27,026 nucleotides of DNA from Amycolatopsis sp. DSM 110486 (lineage in GTDB: Bacteria; Actinomycetota; Actinomycetes; Mycobacteriales; Pseudonocardiaceae), in contig NZ_CP080520.1 of the NCBI RefSeq assembly GCF_019468465.1, positions 1 through 27,026 of the forward strand, in the 5' to 3' direction. The notes below the pieces were generated by a model. It saw nothing but the letters and a program-made list of their open reading frames with translations, was not told the DNA's origin and made no database searches. Within the stretch, counting starts at the first letter, position 1. Each line of letters opens with the position of its first letter. Below, piece after piece: positions 21,587 through 27,026 of the stretch. The position numbers and the translations under genes were made by a program.

Positions 21587-23775
21587 CAGGCACCTCCATC
21601 GGTGGTCTTGGGGCGCCAGACGCCGACGATGGTGCCGCGGCAGCGCCAGCGGCCCTTACAGTCGATGTAGCCGCCGGTCGGGTAGAGCTTGAACACCGCG
21701 GTCAGGTCATCGGTGGTGGCGATCCACCGGCCGTGGACCTCGCGGCACGGGCCGCACGTGTTGCTGTCCATCTGCTCCGACGCGTAGAGCGCGCCGACCG
21801 GGCCATGCCGCAAGGTCTGCTGCCGGGCCTGGTTCTGCGCGTCGGTGAGCGCAGCGCCGAGCGCCTGGCGCGCGCCGGCGTCGGACAGCTCAGTCAGCTG
21901 CGCGCGGACGTGCTCAACGACGTCGTCGTCCGGGACACCGGGGGCACGGACCCGCGCGGCTTCACGCCCGGCGGTCAGGGCGTACCGCTGGCCCTCGAAC
22001 GCGGCGGTCTCGCGCGCGGCCGCGGCGAGATCGGCCGCGGTCGGCCACACCGGCGAGAGCGTGACGTCCTGCGCGGCGGCTTCGGTGACGGCGTGCCCGG
22101 CAGCGGTCTCGCCAAGCTCGGCCATCGCGTGCGCCAGGCGGGAAGCGGCGTCGCTCGTGTCGACGGTGAGCGAGGCGAGCGCGCCGCCGTCGCCGCGGAG
22201 CACGGCCCGAATCTGCTCGAGCAACTGGTCCACCCACGCGCCGACGACGCTGGACTGCCACGTCTCCAGCAGCGCCGTCAGCGCGCGCTCCCACGCGGAC
22301 TGGACGGGGGTGAGGTCGATCGCGTCGACGGTGTCCCGGTCGATCTCCGGCCAGCCCTCGGGCGGCGTGCCGAGCGGCGGGGCGTTCCGGACTCGGCGGG
22401 TGCCGAGCGCGGCCGCGAGGTCGTCGGCGAGCTGCTGGCCGTCGCCCTCCATGTGGATGTTCAGCTGCAGCCGGTTGGCCGGCGGCTCGGTCACGGTCGG
22501 CGGGTCGGCCGGCGCGGGCGGCTGAGGTGCGCCCGGCACGGCCGGAACCGGAGCCGTGCCGGGCGCGGGCTGCGGTTCGGGCTTCTCCCACACCAGCCCG
22601 TCCGGCAGTTCGAGGGCGTCCTGAACGGACTCGCCGGTGAACCCGGCGTCGATGAACGTCTTCGCCGCGGTGGAGCGTGCGGTGAGGCGTGCGTCTTCGG
22701 CGGCCAGGTCCTCGGGGACGGGGCTGTCGTAGTCGAATTCGTAGCCCTCGCCGACGTCGCCGTACATCGGCAGCAGCTGGTGGTTGAGGGCGTCGCGCCA
22801 GTCGTCCAGCCGGGGCACGGTGAGCCACTCGGCGAACATCGTGTTGCCCTCTTCGCTGTTCGCCTTGTTCGCGTCCTCGACAACGCCGAGCATCGACTTG
22901 GGGAACCCGAACGCTTCGAGGATCTGGTCGCGGGTCGCGGTGCGCAGCTCGACGAACTGCATGTCCTTTTGCGAGATCTTCCGGTCGATCCACTGGCCTT
23001 GCTCCAGGATCGCGACACGGTGGGCCTTGGAGACGCCCTTGTGCTGCTCGTTCCAGCGGTCGCGCAGCTCGTCGAACTCCGGGTCCGACAGGCGCTTGTC
23101 GACCTGGATGATGCCGCCGGGCTCCGCGGAGTTGAGGAAGAACGAGCGGTTCCACTCGGCGCTGTACCGCGCCGAGTCGAGGTCGGCGAGGATGGCCTGC
23201 ACGGCGCCCATGCCTCGGTAGGGGTCGAGCGGGTGCGGCTGCAGGAGCGGGATCACGTCGTCGACGTCGAGCGGGACCTGCTCGCCGTCCGGGGCGGTGT
23301 AGATGTAGCCGGCGAGGAACGTGTCGGGGTCCGGCACGGGGGTCATGCGGTCGGGGCGGACGTGCCACATGTCGATGGGCAGTCCGCCCATGCGGCGTAC
23401 GACGATCCAGCCCTCGCCGACGAGGTCTTTGTGCTGCTGAACGGCGCGCTTGAACCGGTTCTCGTTGAAGAACTTGTTCGGCTTGCGCCACAGGTCGAGC
23501 GCGGGGTGGCTGGTCACCTCGACGCGGTCCTCGTCCTTGCCGGACTTCGCCTTGCGGTAGAGGTGCCACGTCGCTTTCGCGACCGCGCCGCCGATGCGCT
23601 CCTGGATGCCGAACAGCGTGCCGTTCGCGCCCGGGGCGGCCAGCTGCTGCTCGCGCTCGCGGGACATGCCCCACGGCAGGGACCAGCGCGCGGAGCGGCT
23701 GGTGTACGGGATGGGCGGCTCGCCGGCCACGGCGGCCGGCGCTCGGTTGACGAGCCCGCCGAGGAGGCTAGCCAC
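21586..23775 (-). CDS. Portal protein fused to a MuF-like domain
   Basis: The protein has 729 residues. Residues about 1-410 are an HK97-type portal: SLPWGMSREREQQ, GTLFGIQERIGGAVAKATWH, LVGEGWIVVRRMGGLPIDMW, RGMGAVQAILADLDSARYSA, and RDQILEAFGFPKSMLGVVED. A Pro/Ala-rich linker (about 425-460) leads to a second domain ending in a MuF-type motif: EQMDSNTCGPCREVHG (Cys674/Cys677) then YIDCKGRWRCRGT (Cys706/Cys712). Portals form the DNA entry ring; MuF proteins (Mu gpF family) are head-morphogenesis proteins near it, and in some phages carry toxin or maturation domains. The two are usually separate genes. GTG 23775 overlaps the small membrane-protein gene by 8 bases. Confidence 0.9.
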   Translation of the reverse strand: MASLLGGLVNRAPAAVAGEPPIPYTSRSARWSLPWGMSREREQQLAAPGANGTLFGIQERIGGAVAKATWHLYRKAKSGKDEDRVEVTSHPALDLWRKPNKFFNENRFKRAVQQHKDLVGEGWIVVRRMGGLPIDMWHVRPDRMTPVPDPDTFLAGYIYTAPDGEQVPLDVDDVIPLLQPHPLDPYRGMGAVQAILADLDSARYSAEWNRSFFLNSAEPGGIIQVDKRLSDPEFDELRDRWNEQHKGVSKAHRVAILEQGQWIDRKISQKDMQFVELRTATRDQILEAFGFPKSMLGVVEDANKANSEEGNTMFAEWLTVPRLDDWRDALNHQLLPMYGDVGEGYEFDYDSPVPEDLAAEDARLTARSTAAKTFIDAGFTGESVQDALELPDGLVWEKPEPQPAPGTAPVPAVPGAPQPPAPADPPTVTEPPANRLQLNIHMEGDGQQLADDLAAALGTRRVRNAPPLGTPPEGWPEIDRDTVDAIDLTPVQSAWERALTALLETWQSSVVGAWVDQLLEQIRAVLRGDGGALASLTVDTSDAASRLAHAMAELGETAAGHAVTEAAAQDVTLSPVWPTAADLAAAARETAAFEGQRYALTAGREAARVRAPGVPDDDVVEHVRAQLTELSDAGARQALGAALTDAQNQARQQTLRHGPVGALYASEQMDSNTCGPCREVHGRWIATTDDLTAVFKLYPTGGYIDCKGRWRCRGTIVGVWRPKTTDGGA

Positions 23776-23965
23776 GTTGCGCCCGGCGCTCGATGTCCAG
23801 GCGCAGCTCGACGACGATGCAGGACACGCCGATGGCAGCCCATCCAGCGATCGGGGCCCACAGGAACGCGGCGACGCACAGGAACGCGAGGCCGAGGATT
23901 ACCCAGAACGCGGGTGCGACGTAGGCCAGCACAGGGCGGAGCGCGGCACCGAGGCTGGTCAGCAT
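23768..23965 (-). CDS. Two-helix small membrane protein between terminase and portal
   Basis: The 65-residue protein has two strong helices, about 10-27 (VLAYVAPAFWVILGLAFL) continuing into AAFLW, and about 34-46 (GWAAIGVSCIVVEL), followed by a charged end (DIERRAQRG). No ribosome site precedes ATG 23965, but a -10 (TATTGT) ends 7 bases before it, so the gene is probably leaderless. A different ATG at 24043 would extend it through the operator and hairpin region and is unlikely. Membrane proteins are unusual between terminase and portal. Role unknown; a phage-encoded envelope or exclusion protein is possible. Its stop overlaps the portal GTG. Confidence 0.65.
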   Translation of the reverse strand: MLTSLGAALRPVLAYVAPAFWVILGLAFLCVAAFLWAPIAGWAAIGVSCIVVELRLDIERRAQRG

Positions 23966-23972
23966 GATCGGA

Positions 23973-24000
23973 ACAATACCTGCACACCTGCACAGGTGAA
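23973..24000 (-). promoter_or_regulatory. Leaderless promoter with overlapping operator palindrome
   Basis: Minus-strand TTCACC (24000-23995) and TATTGT (23978-23973) are 16 bases apart and end 7 bases before ATG 23965. The perfect palindrome CACCTG-CA-CAGGTG (23985-23998) overlaps spacer and -35, and ACCTGCA occurs twice (23978-23984, 23986-23992). A regulated promoter inside the late block is suggested. Confidence 0.5.
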
Positions 24001-24011
24001 CAGATATGCAT

Positions 24012-24051
24012 GGTTCGAGGTGCGCGAGCGTGTCGCCACGCACCTCGAACC
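24012..24051 (-). terminator. Perfect hairpin after large terminase gene
   Basis: Thirteen paired bases (24012-24024 with 24039-24051) with a 14-base loop begin 1 base past the terminase stop. There is no T-run, so termination strength is uncertain. It stands directly before the 23973-24000 promoter. Confidence 0.55.
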
Positions 24052-24052
24052 G

Positions 24053-25453
24053 CTACAGCCAGCGCACCCGCGGCCGCCCGGCCAGGTCCAGCTCAGCGAC
24101 GACGTATCGCATGGTGTCGTCGGCGTCGTCGAGGATCTTCAGCGGCTGGTCCTTCGGCTTGCGCCCGTCCGCGGTGTCCCACACGTAGCCCGGGATCTCG
24201 TCCTCCAGGCACGTCGGGTGCTCGGCGTCGACCAGGTCCTGATCGCGCTCGAGCAGGCTGTCGCGCAGCAGCTGCAGCCGCGGCCGGCCGTCGGCCTGGA
24301 CCACGAGCCGTGCGGCTACGGCCTGAATGCCGTCGGAGACGGTCTTCTTCGCTGGCGAGGTGGAGAGGCCGAGGTGGCGTTCGAGCGTGGCGCGGTCTTC
24401 GGCGTCGTGGTCGCAGATCACCGCGCGGGGCCGCGGCTCTGTCCACTCGCGACGGCCTGCAGCGAGCGAGGCCAGGATCTCGTTCGCGTGTCCGTCGGCG
24501 CCCTCGTCCTCCTGTTCGGGGAGCAGGCGCGTGACGGCGCGCAGCATCGTGCGCGCGTGGTCCTCGACCAGCCGTTTGGTGTGCAGGATCTCCCGGTAGA
24601 GGTAGAGGCGGCCGTCGGGGTCCTCGGCCCACCACTGCGCGGCGAAGGGGTGGACGAAGCCGAAGTCGACCGCCCAGTAGCGGGTCCAGTCCTCGGGGAT
24701 GTCGAAGCGGTCGACGACGTGCACGGCGCGGTCGAACCCGTCGTAGATCACGCCCTCGGCCGACACCCACTTGCCGTGGCGGAGCCGGAGCTTGCGCAGG
24801 CCGGTGAGGCGGTCGAGCTTGCCCTCGATGTAGTCGCGGCCGGCCTCGGTCATCTGGCCGTCCTCGTCGACGTAGACGGGGTTGTCCTCGTGCCGCGACT
24901 CCAGCATGACCGTGGTTCCGTCGAGGCACCTCCGGTTGAGCCAGTGGGTCTCTTTGTCGGGGTTGGTGTCGGCGAGCAGCTGCTGGAACGAGAGGCGCCC
25001 GTTGCGGAGCCGGGTGGTCAACGCCTCCCAATCGTCTTTGGTCAGCTCGATGGCTTCCTGCACGTAGATCAGGTCGTATTCGGTGGACATGTGCTTGCTG
25101 GCCTTGTCCATTCCGCCGACGACCAGGACGGAGCCGTTCGCGTACTTCCAGGCCGGGGGTTCCCGTTGCGAGCCGCCGAACCACGTCACGTGCCCGGCGG
25201 TGATGGATTCCTTCGCGACGTGCTCTTGGTAGGTCACGAGTCCGGAGCTGGTCATGGACGCCAGCGTCTTGCGGACCATGAGCGCGCGGACACCGGGCGT
25301 CTTGAGGCACGCGAAGTGCAGCTTCTCCAGACACGCTCGGGACTTGCCGGTCCCGGCCGGCCCGGACATGAGCACCTCTGACTCGCGGCGCGTCATGATC
25401 TCGCGAGCAGCGCCACGCGGGCGGTAGACGTGCCGGATCACGGGCGCAGTCAC
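24053..25453 (-). CDS. terL: Large terminase subunit (TerL)
   Basis: The 466-residue ATPase-nuclease packages DNA into the prohead. The ATPase half has the P-loop GPAGTGKS (31-38), Walker B plus catalytic Glu YDLIYVQEA (126-134, Glu133) and the coupling motif LLADTNPD (about 159-166). The nuclease half has AVDFGF (Asp263), VICDHDAED (348-353, Asp348/Asp350) and the C-terminal LDDADDTMRYVV, the usual acidic metal-binding set. Walker B here is VQEA rather than the common DEA/DE. Start GTG 25453 forms a GTGA overlap with the upstream stop; the open frame extends to 25759, but only as a shadow. No separate small terminase is obvious; the DNA-binding protein at the right edge is a candidate. Confidence 0.95.
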   Translation of the reverse strand: MTAPVIRHVYRPRGAAREIMTRRESEVLMSGPAGTGKSRACLEKLHFACLKTPGVRALMVRKTLASMTSSGLVTYQEHVAKESITAGHVTWFGGSQREPPAWKYANGSVLVVGGMDKASKHMSTEYDLIYVQEAIELTKDDWEALTTRLRNGRLSFQQLLADTNPDKETHWLNRRCLDGTTVMLESRHEDNPVYVDEDGQMTEAGRDYIEGKLDRLTGLRKLRLRHGKWVSAEGVIYDGFDRAVHVVDRFDIPEDWTRYWAVDFGFVHPFAAQWWAEDPDGRLYLYREILHTKRLVEDHARTMLRAVTRLLPEQEDEGADGHANEILASLAAGRREWTEPRPRAVICDHDAEDRATLERHLGLSTSPAKKTVSDGIQAVAARLVVQADGRPRLQLLRDSLLERDQDLVDAEHPTCLEDEIPGYVWDTADGRKPKDQPLKILDDADDTMRYVVAELDLAGRPRVRWL

Positions 25454-26028
25454 GCGAGCGCTCCTGTTTCGGGGCCAGGGGGCCGATTGCCGACGCGCCG
25501 CCACCGACCGCCGTAGAGGTCCCGGAACACGATCTCCGCTTCCATCATGTCGAGCTGCCGCATTTCGTCCGAGATCGCGATTTGGACGTCGCCGGGCAAC
25601 CTGTAGAGCGGGGGTTCCCATACCTCGCCGGGCAGCAGCACGGATTTTGACATGCCAATGCGGAGGGAATAGGGCGCCGAGGCGTTGAGCCCGCGCAGGG
25701 TCAACAGCTCGACATCGACGACAGGGTCGGTGCCGCGATTGGTAACCACCAGGTGCCATTTCGAGTTGAGTCCTTCTACGACCTCATCCCACTGACCGCT
25801 GATGTAGTAGGGGTGCAGGCGCACCCGTTCCGCTTCGCGTGCTCGCTCCCGCCGGGTTTCCGCACCGGCAATCCGAAGTGCGGCCACCACCGCGGCGAGC
25901 GAGCCGAGGCCGCCGACCCACTGGCCGAGGCCGGCCCAGTCGTCGGTGCCGAGCCAGAAGCGGGTGCCGACGGTCACGGCGACGGCGGCGACACTGCCAG
26001 CGACGGCCCAAGTTCTCGCTCGGCTCAC
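25450..26028 (-). CDS. Two-helix membrane protein upstream of terminase
   Basis: The 192-residue protein has two hydrophobic segments near the N terminus (about 5-24; WAVAGSVAAVAVTVGTRFWL, and about 30-52; GLGQWVGGLGSLAAVVAALR) followed by a charged helix (ETRRERAREAERVRLH). The remaining ~115 residues are a soluble beta-rich domain (YYISGQWDEVVEGLNSKWHL; VVTNRGTDPVVDVELLTLRG; SVLLPGEVWEPPLYRLPGDV) and end RWRRVGNRPPGPETG. Family not recognised, though similar small host proteins occur in actinobacteria. GTG 26028 has GAGGAG eight bases upstream and a GTGA overlap with its neighbour. Membrane proteins here are not needed for virion assembly; exclusion of other phages is possible but unproved. 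Confidence 0.65.
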   Translation of the reverse strand: MSRARTWAVAGSVAAVAVTVGTRFWLGTDDWAGLGQWVGGLGSLAAVVAALRIAGAETRRERAREAERVRLHPYYISGQWDEVVEGLNSKWHLVVTNRGTDPVVDVELLTLRGLNASAPYSLRIGMSKSVLLPGEVWEPPLYRLPGDVQIAISDEMRQLDMMEAEIVFRDLYGGRWRRVGNRPPGPETGALA

Positions 26029-26264
26029 GGATTCGGCTCCTCGTCGGGGATCGGTGTGCAGGCTGAGGCGATCACGCCGTGCTCCATGACGGAGTCCTCG
26101 CCGTTCACGCGGACCACGTAGTAGCGATGGCTCGCCACCTCGGGCACCAGCTCGACGTACTCGGGCGGGTAGTGGTGGTCGGCGACGATCTCCCAGACGG
26201 TGCCGAAGAGGTTGCTGCGCAGCTTCTGGCCGACGCGGAAACGCTCCTCGTTCGGGCGGGTCAC
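26025..26264 (-). CDS. Small beta-rich protein, unknown function
   Basis: The 79-residue protein has an SH3/KOW-like strand pattern (RFRVGQKLRSNLFGTVWEIV; VELVPEVASHRYYVVRVNGE) and ends with an acidic Pro-rich tail (CTPIPDEEPNP). The start is GTG 26264, with GGAG nine bases upstream and a GTGA overlap with its upstream neighbour; the frame continues to 26408 without any ribosome site. Family not recognised. The strand pattern is only a guess at the fold. Clearly part of the same leftward operon. Confidence 0.6.
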   Translation of the reverse strand: MTRPNEERFRVGQKLRSNLFGTVWEIVADHHYPPEYVELVPEVASHRYYVVRVNGEDSVMEHGVIASACTPIPDEEPNP

Positions 26265-26683
26265 GGGCGCCACTCCTCTCGGTAGTCCGGGTGGCCGGAG
26301 TACGGCAGGGCGAGCAGGCGCAGCGTCTCGCACGGGTAGAAGTCGCCGCCGTTTGGCGGTTCCGGCACGTAATCCCACTTGCCCGTCGCATCCTTGACCA
26401 TGGGCCACTCGTTCGGCCCGCAGGTATCGCAGACGTAGACCTTGTTGTCCGTGACAGGTGCCCGGAGCGAGCCGCCTATCGGGTGCAGCTCAATGATCCG
26501 CCGTTTGGCGGCGACCTCGGCGAACAGCAGACTGCCGAACGCGGCGAGCTCGCGCAGCGCCTCGTTCTCAATCACCAACTCACTCCACCGCTCGGAGAGG
26601 TTGCGCTTTAACACGAACAGCCGACTGGCGTGAGCTGTATCTTCGTCGAGTCGCGCGCGGAGGAACACGATCAGGTCATCCAT
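26261..26683 (-). CDS. DUF6221-like protein
   Basis: The 140-residue protein begins MDDLIVFLRARLDEDTAHAS, contains FAEVAAKRRIIELH in the middle, a Cys pair (VCDTCGPNEW) and ends ETLRLLALPYSGHPDYREEW. These are the recurring elements of the DUF6221 family (MDDLxxFLRARLDED..., EVxAKRRIL, LRLLALPYxxHPDYREEW), abundant in streptomycetes and their relatives and often in phages; their function is unknown to me. ATG 26683 has GGAGG about seven bases upstream and shares a base with the preceding stop. Confidence 0.8.
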   Translation of the reverse strand: MDDLIVFLRARLDEDTAHASRLFVLKRNLSERWSELVIENEALRELAAFGSLLFAEVAAKRRIIELHPIGGSLRAPVTDNKVYVCDTCGPNEWPMVKDATGKWDYVPEPPNGGDFYPCETLRLLALPYSGHPDYREEWRP

Positions 26684-26784
26684 CACGGCCTCCAAGGCCA
26701 GTAGAGGCCGATGTCTTCGATCATGCGCAGCCCGGCGACGATTCCCTCGCGGATCGGACGCAGGAGCGCGATCAGGTCATCCAC
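26683..26784 (-). CDS. 33-residue ORF resembling the start of the next gene
   Basis: The frame encodes VDDLIALLRPIREGIVAGLR followed by MIEDIGLYWPWRP. It is short, but the start GTG 26784 has AAGGAGG six bases upstream, the best ribosome site of the region, and its stop overlaps the next start. Its first residues (VDDLIALLR) resemble the DUF6221-like protein's MDDLIVFLR. It may be a real microprotein or the remnant of a duplicated first exon-like segment used for coupling. Confidence 0.5.
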   Translation of the reverse strand: MDDLIALLRPIREGIVAGLRMIEDIGLYWPWRP

Positions 26785-27026
26785 GGTCGGCCTCCTTCGT
26801 GGGCTTGGGGCCGGGTTTGGCCGGCGCGGCGCCGGCTTCGCGGCCGATGCGGCGGACGTAGGCAGCGCTGTAGGGCGCACGCTCGGCGACCTCCCCCGGG
26901 CTGTCGCCGGCCTTCAAGGCGCCGGCGACTGCTTCATTGACGGCCTCGCGCGCGATCTCGTGCGCGTCTTCGGTGGCCTTGAAGATCGCCGCGGCGCCGG
27001 CCACCCGGTCCAGTGTGCTGCCGGCG
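26777..27026 (-). CDS. Helix-turn-helix protein, 5' end outside window
   Basis: The frame is open to the right edge, so the start is unknown; GTG 27004 is in frame but no good ribosome site precedes it. The visible 83 residues are an Ala/Glu-rich helix (GAAAIFKATEDAHEIAREAV), then NEAVAGALKAGDSPGEVAER and PYSAAYVRRIGREAG, which reads as a helix-turn-helix, and a basic Pro-rich tail (PAKPGPKPTKEADRG). Helical N terminus, HTH and basic tail are features of small phage DNA-binding proteins; similar proteins occur in actinobacteria and their phages. A small terminase or regulator role is a guess. It overlaps the next ORF by 8 bases and heads the visible part of the late block. Confidence 0.6.
   Translation of the reverse strand, partial: AGSTLDRVAGAAAIFKATEDAHEIAREAVNEAVAGALKAGDSPGEVAERAPYSAAYVRRIGREAGAAPAKPGPKPTKEADRG

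Noticed and set aside
21733..23967. Long rightward open frame opposite the portal gene
   Set aside because: Same GC-driven shadow effect; composition is Arg/Val/Gly-rich with no motif, while the leftward frame is a clear portal.
23594..25381. Long rightward open frame opposite terminase and the small membrane gene
   Set aside because: It crosses several real leftward genes and the hairpin/promoter segment, with no domain or ribosome site.
25454..25759. Upstream extension of the terminase frame
   Set aside because: It lies inside the upstream membrane-protein gene, is Arg-rich and has no ribosome site; the GTG at 25453 sits in a GTGA overlap.
1..27026. CRISPR arrays, tRNA or rRNA genes, insertion sequences
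   Set aside because: I found no regularly spaced repeats, no recognisable tRNA cloverleaf or rRNA segment, and no transposase motif. A tRNA missed by eye is possible.

Overview
The window is high-GC actinobacterial DNA carrying most of an integrated siphovirus, that is a prophage or prophage-like element. GTG/ATG starts behind AGGAGG-type ribosome sites, ATGA/GTGA gene overlaps, leaderless promoters and small proteins of actinobacterial type point to Actinomycetota. The Pseudonocardiales (Amycolatopsis-like) are my best guess, from general resemblance only.

Left edge (1-2143): the 3' end of a rightward gene for a membrane-anchored Pro/Thr-rich protein runs into, and overlaps tail to tail with, a leftward large serine integrase. 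Because phage genes lie only to the right of int, the prophage end should sit near the int 3' end (about 435-483) or just outside the window. Upstream of int is an AT-richer control region with nested palindromes.

Accessory and regulatory block (2143-5862): two small rightward genes end at a strong terminator. Then comes a leftward pair, an XRE regulator followed by an HD-domain phosphohydrolase. From a divergent promoter run a zinc-finger-like gene, several very short ORFs and a leaderless winged-helix gene. Two strong hairpins (5818-5862 and 5902-5941) separate this block from the late genes.

Late block (5949-27026, all leftward, so transcription runs from high to low coordinates): HTH-like protein (5' end outside the window), three small proteins including a DUF6221-like one, a two-helix membrane protein, large terminase, hairpin plus an operator-like promoter, tiny membrane protein, portal fused to a MuF domain, ClpP-like prohead protease, HK97-type major capsid protein, capsid-associated protein, a Zn-ribbon/SAP protein, a second small Zn-ribbon protein, head-tail connector, HK97 gp10-like protein, tail terminator, tail tube protein, unknown tail protein, second tube-like protein, tail assembly chaperone with a programmed -1 frameshift, tape measure, a 918-residue minor tail protein, a short tail-tip protein, and a lysis cassette (membrane/coiled-coil protein, membrane-anchored collagen-like protein, GH25 lysozyme, holin-like protein).

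The order TerL-portal-protease-capsid-connectors-tube-chaperone-tape measure-tip-lysis is the classic siphovirus order, and no clear structural gene looks broken. Replication and early lytic genes are not in the window; they would be to the right, or absent. The observations most worth following are a canonical slippery heptamer (CCCTTTA) containing a rare TTA codon in the tail chaperone, a promoter/operator/hairpin element that splits terminase from the rest of the late operon, a duplicated tail-tube gene, the nested start in the Zn-ribbon/SAP gene, and the XRE-HD cassette in the integrase-proximal accessory position. I saw no CRISPR array, tRNA, rRNA or insertion sequence.
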